64,000 bases of DNA from Brasenia schreberi (GCA_036023115.1 JAYKKT010000087.1:12106001-12170000); one strand, 5' to 3'; positions 1-13,108 are shown, counted from the first letter of the stretch. Program-made: numbers and translations. Notes: generated by a model from the letters alone, not told the origin.

Positions 1-1903
1 TAAGTAATATCTTAGAATATTAAAAGCTAAATGAATATTTTGATGAAAGTGGCTGAATGGATATATTGACATGAACCCGGCCGAATGGATCTTTATGTGC
101 TTCCAGGGATCATTTTCAGTCATTCCTCGGTACAGTTCACGTAGCAGGAAAAAGAAGCAATCATTTCAACTAAAAAGTAGTGAAAAAGATGGGACGGCTA
201 ATCAACATTGGATGGTCCACAGAGCTTCATGATCACATATTGGTATCCCAGGGCCAGCCTAACCGACGACTTCGATTGGAATTTTCTACTTGCTTGATAT
301 CATGGATATTGGTGTGGTTCCAACAATCATATATGAATTCTCAATCAAGTTAAATCCCACTTTTGAGTTCATTCTCTTTAATTCCTATAATATTCATAAT
401 TGATTTTTGCAAGGATGTTTGGAGATTTTTTTTTTCCTCCTATATTGCAGGATATGTGATCAATGCATAAGGCTATCTGTTTGTGAAGGTTTTCTCAGTG
501 ACTGCATATTTTGCCAATTATTAGAAAGGGCAAATAAAGGAAATGACTATTTTTATTCCCTAACATGTCATGGAATTCCATATCGACTGTCAAAAGGTTT
601 ATAAAATAGCAACAGAGAGCAATATAGCGCATCTGGTTGACATGCTCTTATTTTGGCACCCGCTGATTTTAAATGTTTTTGGGTTACAATAGCAAGCCGA
701 ACATGCACCCTGTAGGAGTCACCAACAACCCTGCCGGTAAGTTAACGATTTGGATTGTGTTCAAAATGTTTTTAAAAAACTTAGAGCATAGCGGTCTCTA
801 GGCGGTTTGGAACCATTGGTTCGGAATCGACGGGTTCTAGGCGGTTTGGAAGACCAGTTCTAGTTTTTGAAGAATATGAACCGTAACCAAACCGGAAGGT
901 CTTCGGTTCCAGTTACTGCCAGTTCTGCGAGCGGTTTGGTTCCGGTGAGCTGATGCTCTAGGTGCAGTGGTAAGTAGTTCCTTTGGTCCATGCTTGTAAC
1001 CCGTTTACATAATTATACATATTGAATGCGACATGAAGATTTGAATATGATTATGAGTTTGGCCATCTTTTCAGTTTACCAAAAATGCTACAACTAAGAT
1101 GTTTGTAATAAGAAATAGACGTATTTTGCTTTATATGAGATATTTACCATGCAAAGATCACTTTTGTCCTGTCATGTTATGCATTTATTTCCCACGAACG
1201 TCTCCTTCCTCATCCATTCACAATTATTTGAGATTAACATGTTAAGCCTCAAGAATATCTATGTCTATTACCCTTATGCCAAGCAATATTTTGCGTCATA
1301 TTAGCATTTATCCCACAGAAAGCAAGGCCATGTTTTATCATTGCCTTCCAAGTTCCAACAAACACTTTGAATGCTGTCCTCGTCCACAGCGACCCCGAAG
1401 CCTTAATAGTCATTCATTTGGTAGTTTCCCGAATCTTAAAGATTGTGCCAAGTGGCAATATGTGCTGAATCTGTAATACTCATCAATGTAGCAATATCAG
1501 CATTATTCATTGAATTATATATAAGCACTTAACGACCGTTTCACCATTTTAATGCGTTAAAAAGGGGTATCTGAAAACATCATGATAAAGATAATGCCAT
1601 TTTCCATAGTACAAAATTTATTTGTCATATTGAGTATGTGCAGTTCATGTATTCACTCAATTTTTTGTACATCAATATGAGAGCCTGTTTCGACTTTAAA
1701 TATACTGACCTCGAACTTTTTTTTTGTTGACAAGCTGTGGTTAGACAAAGACCTACCAGTTGTGCACGCCCTGCGTATTGAACTCTTAACCTTCAACTTG
1801 AAGGTGCTTTTGATTTTACCAATGTAAACTAATACATGAAAAAATACATATAGACTATTTTTGTAGATGTACAATACATAGCTGTGGCAGGAATTGCATC
1901 TTC
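1..1903. other. intergenic DNA, no gene recognised
   Basis: No coding region or RNA gene is supported here. Short open frames lack family resemblance. About 780-960 is a stretch rich in GGTTC/GAACC words (for example the repeated word GGCGGTTTGGAA) of the same flavour as relics near 19.7, 25.1-25.4, 58.9-59.2 and 60.0 kb. The last few hundred bases should include the 3' UTR of the minus-strand bHLH gene. Confidence 0.5.
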
Positions 1904-3011
1904 TTAGCGTTCTCCTAAACCATTGCTATTTGAAGATGGCGGTTGATACATTTGCTGATATAACGCAGCCATCTTGAAGGGATCCATGTTCATATTCTGC
2001 ATGCAAATGACATCAAATGCTTGTTAACTTTGCCTTACTGGTTAAAAGTTCTACTTGTTAGTGGTACAGTCTTTGCCTTGCGCGTACCTGTGGTTGGCAT
2101 GTGAGGAGGAGGATCGAGTGTGGATCTGGCATCGAGGGGGCCGGCACCATTTCTTTGGGTTTGCCAGACGAACGGGCGCCGACCACCGGAAGATTTTGTG
2201 GCATGAAGTTGCAAGGGTTGAGGATCTGCGGGATCCCGGCGTGTCCCGGCCGGATTCCGGCATTCACGCCCATGCCCATTTGTGCGAGCATGCACATTTG
2301 AAGTTGCTGCATGGGCAGTGGCATCATCATCTGCTGCATGCTTGTTTGACTCATTAGTTGGACTGTAGCCTGAAGCTGCTTCAGGTACTCGATCGCCTCA
2401 TCCAGCACAGATGCCTTGTCGGTCTTGAATTTCGAAACATACGGCAAGAAATCGAATAAAATGATTGGTAAAAGTCATGAAAATATGAAATAATTGTGCC
2501 ACCAAGAAAAAGAAAACATGAAATAATTGCAACTAAATTGTATAAAGTATGAACTTTTGATTACTTTTTCTTTGTCATGGTCTTTCTTGCAAACCTTAAC
2601 AACAGTCATGCACCGGGCTTTGAGAGTTATGCAGGATTAAATGAGCCGATCCTCGTTGTGCAGGTTAAATTAAATGAGCAAATCAATTAAGATGAAATCC
2701 AGGACCATTTAGGACAGTCATGGTTTCTTACCTTGCTAGAATTCGGTATCAACTTCTGTAATGCTTTCATCTTCTGGTTGATCCTATCCCTTCTTTTCTG
2801 CAAACATATTATCAATTATCATCATCGTTATTAAGCTAAAATTTGCATTAATACCTATTTCTCTTGCTCTTTGTATTTTATACAGTCGCAGAAACCAGCT
2901 TTGGACATGCTACTATGAAATTCACACACATTCGACCCCGAAAAATATTCCCAATAGATGCAGAATCAAATGCTTTTCGGCAATCCACAGCACAAACATA
3001 TCCGTGTGTGT

Positions 3012-3048
<37 letters not shown>

Positions 3049-3999
3049 CTTACACGTTCTGATTGGTTGTGAACAGCAGCAGCTCTACTTCTTGATGAGC
3101 GTCCCCCATGGCCTTTACCCTTGTGGTTCTCGGTCTCCTCCATCTTCAACATATTGCATAATTAAATACATGAGAACACACGAAACTTAAGGAACTTATC
3201 GACAGAAACTTTGTCAAAATATGGTGAATATCAAGATCCATGGTGTGCTCAGTCAGCAAAACCTAAAGGAAGATCGCTAGAATTGTAGAGAGACAAGTTG
3301 TATGTGCTTGCCTTTGACCTACTGTGGCACACTGAGTCTTGTTCGTCCTTTGCCGTGCTCGTGTTTTCCACCGATCCGATGGGTGTGGTTAAACCTCCGG
3401 CACCGCCGCTCGTGTCGCTAGTATCATAGGTGGCATATGTGTCGTCCTGGGCAGGGTTCGCGCTGCCGGAGATGCTTAACTTTGCATTAGAATGGTTTAT
3501 TTCCGGTACAATTGCAAGCTTTTGGCGCTTAGGCCGAGATTTCTCTCCCATCTTGTGATGTTCACCATGGCTAATAAAGGGTCCTTGGCACGAACCCATG
3601 CCAGTACGGAAGTTGGACGCCGGGGTGCAGTCGAGAGAGCCTTGGTACACTCTCTGTGAACCCACCCAGCTTGGGCTCGGTGCGTCGGAGACTGAGCAAG
3701 GGACTATGGCGTCGGAGAACAGTTGAGGGAAGTCCTTAAGTTCTGGCACTTCCGGGGCTTTGTTTGGCATGCTTTTGCCTTGGTTCACAATGCACTCAAG
3801 TGTGCCGCTGGCTGGAGGCCTCTCCCACACTTGTCTTGTGAAGGGTTTGCTGGTTGGCCTGGGCGGACCTAACCCATGCATCGCCAGTTGACCGTTTTGC
3901 CATGTGAGCTCTGCAACTTCATAATCCCACCTACATAAAAGGATTTAGAAAGCCAGAAACACGAGATATATATCACTGAATTAGAGAGTAGATAGTTAA

Positions 4000-4054
<55 letters not shown>

Positions 4055-4207
4055 TGTGTGTGGGTATGTGTCTATGCATGAAGATGGAGGGAAATAAAGG
4101 GATCGGTACATGGATAAGCTGTCACTCCAGGAGTCGTCATTGTTGTGAGGCTTGTCAGAGCTAGTTTGCCCGGCATCCATCTCCCACTGAGGCACGCTGT
4201 GATTCAT
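1904..4207 (-). CDS. PIF8/UNE10-like: PIF8/UNE10-type bHLH transcription factor, 6 exons, 433 aa
   Basis: Exons read downward: 4207-4110, 3930-3312, 3143-3054, 2797-2732, 2423-2088 and 1996-1904. The total is 1,302 nt and all phases close. The N-terminus has an active-phytochrome-B-binding motif, E40-L-T-W-Q-N-G-Q47. The basic region carries H264/E268/R272, the triad that reads G-box DNA, followed by helix-loop-helix (about 275-310) and a Met/Gln-rich tail. Layout, the CHSR...M acidic exon junction and the ALYQQMYQ C-terminus fit the UNE10/PIF8 branch of the PIF family: nuclear factors controlled by light-activated phytochrome. No APA (phytochrome A) motif is seen. The start is the first in-frame ATG, in an MNHSVPQW context typical of the family; the frame continues upstream only through non-ATG codons. 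Intron 2 has a GC donor. Introns 1 and 3 carry long CT tracts. Function is inferred from family. Confidence 0.93.
3015..3047. repeat. (GA)n microsatellite beside the exon 3 donor
   Basis: About 16 GA units on the plus strand, read as (CT)n in the bHLH gene. The tract begins within about 6 nt of the exon 3 GT donor, so length changes would alter pyrimidine content next to a 5' splice site. Confidence 0.9.
4003..4050. repeat. (TC)n microsatellite in bHLH intron 1
   Basis: About 24 uninterrupted TC units on the plus strand, inside the 179-bp first intron of the bHLH gene, followed by a short GT run. Confidence 0.95.
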
Positions 4208-4339
4208 TGGATCAGGTTTGAGAGAGAGGTGCCACCGTGCTTCAACACACACACTCAGAGAGAGACGTCACAGGGAAGAGCCGGATGTGGCTCCCTAGCT
4301 AAAAGGGAAAGAGAAAAAAGAAAAGATTTGTGTGGAGGA

Positions 4340-4344
<5 letters not shown>

Positions 4345-4370
<26 letters not shown>

Positions 4371-4371
4371 G
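4345..4371. repeat. (GA)n microsatellite upstream of the bHLH gene
   Basis: A GA run about 140 bp upstream of the bHLH start codon, probably in its 5' UTR or promoter. On the gene strand it is a CT-rich tract, common in plant 5' leaders. Confidence 0.85.
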
Positions 4372-6754
4372 GTAGGGGCACGAGAGATCTTTTCCTGGAG
4401 CTCTTGTGGACGTCCCTAAACCATTTCTGGAGACATCGCAGATCTGCAATATCAACTCTCTCTCTCCTAAAACAGACTTGCATATAATCGTTTTCCATGT
4501 CAAATGGACGGTGGAGATTCTTAACCCCTTTGGGTATTCAAATATGACGCTATGATCTCATCTCGATTACGTGCATCTCTCCTCAACCCCTTCAGATTTT
4601 GTATAGAAGTGCTGGTGGTAAGATAAAAACCTGACCCGAACACTAGCCATAGGTTAGGTGCTTGAGTCCAGCCTAAGTAAAAAAATAGATGGTGTTTGGG
4701 TTGACCCATTTCCGATACGAGAATGGCATTACATGTCACAACCACAACGTAAAATCTGAACAAATAGGTGGTCTTTAGGTTGGCTTGTTTCTTATACGAA
4801 CATACGAAATGACAACACACAAACCATGGTAAGAACATAAAATTGCTATAAAAGGATAGGAACCAATGATGTCAATCGGTATGGACGCCCCCGACGCAGC
4901 CATAAACCTCCTCTGGTGCATCCAATCATAGAAATCATCCGCCGCTTTCACTCTTCACTATCAATTGGGAAGCAATTGCCTACCGATCTTACTTTTGATA
5001 TTGATGATACTGAAAATAGCTGAACAAGCATAAGGGTGCAGAATAAGTGCGACTTACAACACTGTAAACCAGTGATACCAATACTCTTATGCAAGGGAAG
5101 TGAGTTGCCATCAGTTTCAAGAAGCTCATGGCCTCCCATGTTTTAGAAGGCCCATTTGTATTCTATCTGGAAGCTTTATACGAAGACAAAAACCTAGAAA
5201 AGATGATGCTTCCGTTGAGATGGGTGAGTTGGTCATTCGCACTTGGCATGGGCGTGTTAAGATCAATCACTAGTTTTTGTTGCAACCAAGAGCAGGTTTT
5301 AAGTAAAAGCGTTCGGTGGCTACCTGTTCATGGTCTAGATGACGCAATCGTGCCGGAGATTGATTTGATTACTGCGTCTCAATCAATTACTAACTATTAT
5401 ATGCTGGTGCCACCAGATGTTAATGTTCCAGCAATGATCATGGTGTATTCTCGCTAAAATTAAGATGGGAGCATAAGTTCGTGTCTCGATCCTTCTCCAA
5501 CACGTTTGCACGAGCAACCGTTGAATATGAACCAATATTCATAGGTCCACTTCTTCACAAACAACTGATGATGTTTCTGCAGAAAATTACATCTACCAGC
5601 AAATGCCATGTGTTTTTTCTTTTCTTAAGCATAAAGTTCTAGGAGATCCAACTCTTAAAGGAGATTAAAATCGAACCAAAACAAGACAAGTCACCGAGAT
5701 GCTAAACTAGTAAGAATATTGAGAAGCAATGGACTTCCATGTCTTGTGTTAACGGATGGAAAGAAAGGGCCTAAAATCCTTCAGCATGAAACTGAATATG
5801 GTACCTCATTGATACAAAACGGTCATAACTGCACAATTTTGCAGCTGCTATATAACATAATAACGTCACAGATAACCATGGAACAGCAAGGCATTTGATG
5901 ATCATATACATATTCACTCCTTAAAGTCTTGAACAGAATATAACAACTTAATGCTGGTCTTTGAAGAATATTTCCATGCCAATGGCTGGCAGCTGTTTAG
6001 GCATAACAATCAGCACTTCTAGCAAGAACCGTGTCATAGATAATGCACAGTATGAACGGGCCTTGTCGAAGCCATACTATTGCATTCACCCGCTTTATTC
6101 AAGGTTTTCCTACATCAAGAATGATACAGGGGAAAAATCATATTCCAAAAAAGGACCATCCGGACCAACAAGCTTTGTTTCAACTTGTTGAGATGGAATA
6201 ATACATAATTAGGCAATACATTCACATAGCTATCCAGTCTTTGCATTATGGGCTTTTAACAACCCGAGCCAGACAGAGTCACTAGGTGTAGTCTGCACTG
6301 GAGGACACAAATTGATTGAAACTATGAATATTGAAGTTGCAAAATGATGCCTACAATGTCCTATACAGACAACTGAAAGAAAATAACAACACAACAATTA
6401 GATGTGATCTCCACTAACTAATCTTGTTTAGTCTGCCAATGTAACAAGGCAATAATCTCATCTCATGACCACCACATAACTGGCATAAAACCAAAAGAAG
6501 ATGAAACATACAAGGGACAATGGAACGAGAAATAGAAAGATACAGAGTTCCTGCTGCAAAAAACAAGATTTGGTACAACAGGGACAAAATCGTGCCAGTA
6601 CAGCATAAAGATCAAAGTCTCCCTTCTCAAGATATCAAGGAGCACCTTCTTCTATTAAACACATCGCCACAAATGGAAGGTGAATTTCCGTGTAACATCT
6701 ATAAGAAACAAGGAGACATGTGCCATCTGACAGCAGATTCACAATATTAAAAGT
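4372..6754. other. intergenic DNA with an unassigned 109-codon open frame
   Basis: The only longer frame, 5128-5457 on the plus strand (starts MASHVLEGPF), matches no family I know and may be chance or a fragment. The right-hand part should hold the 3' UTR of the F-box gene. No RNA gene or transposon ends were recognised. Confidence 0.4.
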
Positions 6755-9700
6755 TTATACCCTCTTGAAAGACTTTCCACCTTTTGTTCCCATTCCGGTT
6801 CCTGCAAGGCTCGCTATGAGAACAGATTTAGTATCTGGCCGCCATTTCAATTCTTTGAGGACTGAAAAGATGCTTGCAAGAGCATGAGTCACTTCACTGT
6901 CCTTTATATTGTTACAGGAAACCACTTTGAGCCTTTGAAGATCCTTCCATGAAAGAACTACAGACTCTAGGCCTTCAGTTGTCAATAAAGAGCAACCTTC
7001 CAATGACAAGAATTTCACCCTCCTGTGTCGCAAGAAGCAACTAATTCAGCCCATATAACCTCTCTCGTCTTGCATTTAATAGATAGAATAAGCATCAAAC
7101 TGAACTAAGATAAGCATACTGATCTAGAGTATACTGTTCAAAATTTAAGTATTAAAACTCTTGAAATGTGTATCTTCATTAAATTCTAAGGACTTAAAAC
7201 CAGTGTTATCTTTATTGCACCGTGGTGTATCATTAAAGAAAAGTTATCGGGTTGTATCGTGCGATACAACATGTATCGCACGATAAAAGGCATACAATAT
7301 GGGCGATACGCCCTAAGCCTTTATTAAAAAACGATCTGTAGCAGAGCCACCATTATCTGCTGGAACTGGGTGGAACCCATCTGTAGCATCATTCTCTGTG
7401 CCGACCTCACAGGGTTTGTTACCAGGTGGAATTCGTCAGGGCTTTTTGGTTCCTCCTTATCAGCTTCAGCAGCGGATTGGAGTACAGGTCACTTGCTGGT
7501 GGATTGTGACTACACAAACATTGACTGGAGCGTGCCACCTTATTCGTGCATATCCTGTCCAGGCTAAACAAAGCAAGGTTTCAGTCACTTGGTTCAAGCA
7601 ATCTCTCCTATGATTCGAGCTCGGCCATAAGAGATTCAAAGGTTAGGACCAGTGTGGGTGGTCTTTTGGTTTCAGGATTGCAAGATGGTGGTGTTGCCTC
7701 TGAGCTATTAATGTTCATGTGCTTGTTGCATAATGAGTTGGAAAATGAGGTCTTTTGTGGCAAGTCTTTTAGGTTAAAAAGCTCTTGAATTTCTATGATT
7801 TTTTTTTCATTTTTTTAGTATTAAAAAATGATATGGTGTGATACGCATCGTATCGTGGACCAAAACGACACACGATACGATACGATATGGATAGAACTGC
7901 TTAAAATCCTATGTCATGAAAGAATCAAATTAAGATATAACAGGAAGTTTTTGGCCCTAGGTTACTGAAAAGCTCTTGTTCTTGCAAGAATACAAGTCAA
8001 ATGTCAACCAGGACTTGCATGTGAAACACATTCCATCAAATCCAACGAGGTTATAGGTTCTAAGCATAGTTCATGTAACTAATCCAAGTTAGCGAGGAGA
8101 CAAATGTGTGAACAGGTTCAGAGGCAAGGGGTAAGGAGCTATGTCACATGGGTGCGGGTCCGGAATACAGCAAATTTCAAAAATTTTGGGTGTGGTGACA
8201 CGGCTAGGGTATATAATATTATATATTATATAAAATATTTAAGCTACATAAATCAATCATAATACAACTAGTATTTGCTAATTTTGGGTGCACGTAGGTA
8301 TCAATTAGCAAGTTCCCTCATAATGATCTGAAACTTACAATGATTTTATGAGCTGCAAAATATCCAAGTTATGGATTCAAAGAGTTTTGAGATCTTTTGT
8401 AGGATATAACATATACTGGTATTTGTGCTAGGATCCACTAGTGATGTCATACTCTTCTATTCTATTGATCTGGCAATGTTCCTGGTCTTTAAATGTGTTT
8501 GGTGACAGAGATTATTCTGTGCAAAGACATACAGTATGGAGTCCAATTGTTCGCACCTAAAATCATTCATGCAGCTTTATATTGTATAAAGCTACAATAC
8601 TAAGTACACAACTTTATATTAAAGCAAAACATATAAATGGTAAACAACTATTAATTTCATCATAATACACAAATCAATCTTCATTATCCAGACCCATTTA
8701 TCCGTGAGTTACAAAAAAAAAATTGCAATTTTTTTTTTGGACATGCCGCACCAACACGGTGTTGGTGTCAGTGTCGCACCAGTGTCGGGGTCGACACTCC
8801 ACCCCTTAGAAGTGTCTGTGTGACTTAGGTAAGGAGCTTGAGATGACAAACACAAGCGTGACTCCAGTAACAGGATTCAACCTAAGGATGTTCAAGGTCA
8901 ATTCAACAGGATTCAATCTAAGGGTGTTCGAGGTCAATGGCTTCAAAATACATGGTTCCACCACAAACACGCACTGCAAATAAGTGCCAGTACAATAGAA
9001 TACAATATATCAGAAATATCCTTTCGTCCAAAGTTAAAAGAAAATTCCCAAAAAATTGCAGAACACCCTTGTTCATGTCATTTGCAAATCTGCATGCGTT
9101 ATTTAAAGGTCAGATGCAAGAGCTATAGAATACCAATTCAGAAAATGCAGGCAAACAGCAAACTGCAAAGTTGAAAACGTCATATTATGTCTAAAACTTC
9201 TAAAGTTCTATTTCTCTACACATCGGTAAAAAACTTCAGTCTCCTCTTGCTCTCCTAGCATCAAACTTTTCAATTATATAGAACATTATTTTTGACGGAC
9301 ATGGTTCTTGGATTTAAACACCTATGTGATGATGCTTCATGCAGGAGATTCCACTAGTGAGAACATGACCACAAAAATGATATACAAGAACGAATTTAAT
9401 TCTTTTTTAACTTGCACGTAGAAATCACAAATTACATTAAGAAATGAAAGAAGTAGCCAAAATCATTCCTGAACTCTAAAAGCGAAAACTACCAACCAAA
9501 CACTCGAAATTAGAAAAGATGTTTTATACCTCAAAATTACGCGCCCCCATTGACAAAAAAGGCTCAAGAAACAACCACTCTCACACATCGCTAAAATTTG
9601 GAACGACAAGCATCTCTAGCAACCGAAAAACTAAACCCAGTAGTCCACTATCGAACAAAGAAAGTGATGAACGATCACGGTAACCAAATTAAAACACAAC

Positions 9701-10974
9701 AACTCGAACCACATTAAAAAAAGTCACAAGTTATTCCAAATTGTCAGATACCTGAAATTGCTAGCAATGCTAAAGATCTCATTGTCCAAACCCCAGCAAT
9801 CCTGAAACTCAAGCTCCCTCACATTCCCGCAAACCGCCAAGAGCGCGCCCATGGCCTGCTTATCTCGCATGTTGCATTTCTGCAATTGCAGCCTCTCCAG
9901 GGTCGGGCAAAGGCCCAAGTACTCGGTGGGACCGGGATCAGAGTCGATCACCCTGCAACTCTGCATCCTCAGGGTCTTCAGATTCCCGCAGAACTTAAGC
10001 CCAGCAATCCACCCGGCATCCATCCGGTGATCGCACAGCGTGAGCTCTTCCAGCATGAAGCAACACGCTCCGATCGCGCTAATCCCATCGTAGCTCCCCT
10101 CGCACCCACTCAACTCCAATTTCACCAACCTCTTGCACCCGTGTGCCAAGGTCGTCAGCCCGACGTCGGAAACCACCGACTCGTAAAGCCCCTCCGAGAA
10201 CCCAACAACCTTCAGAACCTGCAGATTCCGGCAATTAGAAATAGATCTTAGTGACGAGTCCGAGCAATGGTGGAGCTCCAATTCCTGCAGCATCCAGCAC
10301 TCTGCCGCGATTCTCGATAGACCTGTATCTACCGATGGTGGCTCTTCGATGTTGGCCGTCGAAAACGCCCTACCCTCATCATAAATCGGCCCGGAAACAT
10401 CGACCAACCTGAGTTTCTGGAGGTTGGAACACCCCCCGGCGAGCACCCTCAACCCCTGATCCAGCGATTGCGGAAAAAGCCTCCTGTCCTCGCCAAGAAG
10501 CCGGCCAGAGAGATCGAAGTCCGACGAATCTAAAGGAATGGTCACCATATTATGAGTAAGAACCACTCCCCAATTAAACGTGGGCGTCCTCTTGATGCAC
10601 GCATTGATCAAATCCACATCCACAAGATTGGGGAACCTCGAAACGAGCCTACCACTTTCAAGAAATCCCCAATCGTGAAGCTTCAAAGATTGAAGGAGGG
10701 TTCCCTGGAGTATACGCCACCTCTTGCAGACGAGCGATAAAGAGAGATTGAAAGGTTGGATTTTCGAGAGGATTGACGCGAGGATTTGATCGGAGAGAAG
10801 CAGGGTGAGGTCGCGTCCTTGCGCGTCTTTCTCTAGCTGCATCTTGAGGTAAACATGGCGATTTAGGGCTTTGGGGTTGTGGGTGAGGAAGAATGTGGGG
10901 ACAATCCAGTTCCTGTTTCGCTCCTGGGATTTGCTAGGTGTGGTTTTCGTTGTTGGCTTGAGAGGAGAAGGCAT
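6755..10974 (-). CDS. F-box/LRR protein, At5g07670/At5g51380-like, 2 exons, about 496 aa
   Basis: Exon 1 is 10974-9752 and exon 2 is 7022-6755; the join restores an N-F-R-R-V-K-F-L stretch across a GT-AG intron. Residues about 55-90 form an F-box (start of core L-S-D-Q-I-L, then L-V-C-K-R-W). The rest is a string of leucine-rich repeats with C-x-N-L-x-x-L and L-x-L-x-x-C patterns, as in plant F-box/RNI-like proteins. Such proteins are substrate adaptors of SCF ubiquitin ligases; the target is unknown. The frame is open upstream to 11079, but that codon is GTG, so 10974 is the first ATG. The C-terminus is basic (K-S-F-K-R-V). The intron is 2.7 kb and carries two non-autonomous hAT elements. 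It is intact by eye. Confidence 0.88.
7201..7899. mobile_element. non-autonomous hAT element with CGATAC subterminal repeats
   Basis: The 8-bp flanks are CTTAAAAC (7193-7200) and CTTAAAAT (7900-7907). The ends are CAGTGTTATC on the left and the inverse of CAGTTCTATC on the right. Both subterminal zones are full of GTATCG/CGATAC words (7247-7310 and 7838-7885). The same end sequence and the same hexamer arrays occur in the 7.8-kb hAT at 36316-44131, so this is probably a deletion derivative mobilised by that family. The 500-bp interior does not resemble transposase; its origin is unknown. It lies in the F-box intron. Confidence 0.82.
8139..8828. mobile_element. non-autonomous hAT element, CTAWGTCACAC family, copy 1
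   Basis: The 8-bp duplication GTAAGGAG sits at 8131-8138 and 8829-8836. The ends are CTATGTCACAT and the inverse of CTAAGTCACAC. The right part has GTGTCGG-rich sequence and A/T homopolymers. It is related in inverted orientation to 28929-29623, which shares both ends and subterminal parts but has a different interior. No coding frame. It lies in the F-box intron. Confidence 0.85.
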
Positions 10975-11079
10975 TGGGACTGTCGCAAGGATTTGCCGCA
11001 AACAGGAAGCGTCATCTGCCTTCTCTCCTTCGCTTTCTAACACCAATAACAACAAAATTTCTCTCGCCTCCTTCCCCAC

Positions 11080-12666
11080 AAACTAAGAAAAGGTTAAAGC
11101 TCTTTTTTTGGCCGTCTGCGTCACCAAAAGGAAGCGGTGAAAGATCGTCCAACATTATGTTCTCATTTAGCTCACTTCTATCCTTAGCTATATCAGTGGT
11201 AACTCTAGAGAGAGAAGAATAAATAGACTTTTATAACCTCCATATGTTCCACGCATGACCCGATCTAACTGTGCAAAAATGCATGCTACTTAGGACAATT
11301 TTGGGAGATAACTAAAAGGAGAATGATTGCCGGGGTGTTCCTTCTCCCTTAGTTTCCATCAACTGTACCCATTCCTTTTGATGGCATTAATGATCTTGAA
11401 TTTCGTTGCCCATGAATGAAACCACCTCCCTCCCCAAGAACTGAAGGGCGTTCATAAGAGACTTTTTCTCCTTTCCAATTGTTTTGAGAGAAGAAGAAGA
11501 GACTTGCTACCAATAGTTGCTAAGTTGTTTCTTTTGTGGACCGTTTATTCAAAACTTTGTATCAGATACAGTACTCGATACACTAATATAGTTTGGAAAT
11601 TATTGAATGCATTCTATCCGTTGAAAGTTTGAAACTTTTAATATTGGCAATGCCACTGACTCGTCTTTTTCTCCTTGGGAGTGGAAAATGTGAAGACTAA
11701 GAGCTATTTCATCAATATTAAATTTAGCTAAAACTACTTTGCACGATGAAATCAGGTCAAAATGTCTTAGAATTTACATGACTGAATTATTCTCTTTTTC
11801 AAAACCTTATAACCTGAGTGTCAATTTTCTTGTTTCTTTTGTTACCATTGGAATTGGGTTCTCCGTTCGAATTGGATGTCCAAATTGCCTTTCATGTGAA
11901 CAAAGCAGAGCTCCAACGATGAAGTTGCTAAAGATGTTGGATTACGTGACCAAAAGAGTGTGAGTGTGGTGTTGTATTGTACGTTTCTTGAAAACAATCA
12001 GAATACTTCTCCTGCGTCCTCTCCAAAAAAAATAAAAAACAGAATACTTTTAGTGAAGTCAAAAGGCATTGTTGAGTCGAATTTTAGCACCCAGTACACT
12101 TTTCAACCAAATTTAGCGGCTGAGTTAAAGAACTCTTTCGTTTAACCGTAAAGACAAAATTGCATATTGGTTTCTTCTTTCTCACATGCTGAACAAGGAA
12201 GAAGACGAGCCAGACAGGGTAGCATATGGTTATGGAGTGCCTAAAAGAGGAGCATGCGGGTTTAGCTAATGTAAATGAGCTCATCTAGAGGCCCTCATTG
12301 CCTATGAGAAAGGGTGTAAAAGAGGAGAAATTCAAGCCTGTGCTATGAAGGGTGATGATATTATCATCTGAGATGGCATTTGAAACTTATGTAGTTCAAC
12401 GATAGGAAAAAAGACAAGCAGCGCTTGAATGGATTTTGTAATGCAAAACAATTCTTGATAGAAGGTTTCAATATTCTCATGCGAAAAGTAATGGATGCTC
12501 AAACAGCTACGAGCTAAAGTATGAAACTGCATTTGCTTCCTGAAAGCAATGAAACTACAAACCCCTCTTGAAGCTCCTTGCGACACTTCTCATAACGAAA
12601 CGACGAAAAGAAAGATCTAAAGCCAAGTGCAACCGAGAACAGAGAGCAAAAGTCTCCTTTTCAAAG
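11080..12666. other. intergenic DNA, no gene recognised
   Basis: Upstream region of the F-box gene, then AT-rich sequence up to the copia LTR. A few open frames of 60-85 codons show no family features. Confidence 0.45.
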
Positions 12667-13108
12667 AAACAGACTTTCCGGTTGTCTCCTTACCAGATTC
12701 TGGCTTCTGTCGACCTCTCGTTCTTATCGGTCGACCTTCGATTTCTTGCTATCTTCTTAGGTATGCTTGCAGCGGGAATAACAAAAGGGTATGTGGTCTT
12801 TGTTTGAGGTTTCCTATCAGTTGGATTTTCTTGGGAAGATATGTAAGTTTCGGTATTCCGATGTTTCTTTCTTGCCTGCGTTGCTCTGTATTTATAGAGC
12901 AGCGCGTGCTCTTCCCTTCTCAGATTATCCCATTGGGCTTTCCTCTTCAAGAGCCCTTTTATCCGGACTGTTATCGTGTCATTTGGTAATCGTATGACGG
13001 TTTCGGCCGTTATGGTCATCCTTTCTATAACCCGATCACATATAACGGTTGGATGGCCAGTCCAACCGTTTCTGTGCTGGGGTTGCTGAAAATAACCACT
13101 GCCTTACA
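12667..13108 (-). repeat. 3' LTR of the copia element
   Basis: On the minus strand it begins TGTAAGGCAGTGG and aligns along its length with 17723-18183. It contains a TATA-like box (inverse of TATTTATA at 12889-12896). The outer terminal bases are eroded, so the left boundary is set by alignment to the other LTR. Confidence 0.8.

Noticed and set aside
2055..2357. 100-codon plus-strand open frame
   Set aside because: Antisense shadow of the last large bHLH exon.
10975..11079. Longer N-terminus for the F-box protein
   Set aside because: The upstream extension opens with GTG rather than ATG and reads like translated leader sequence.
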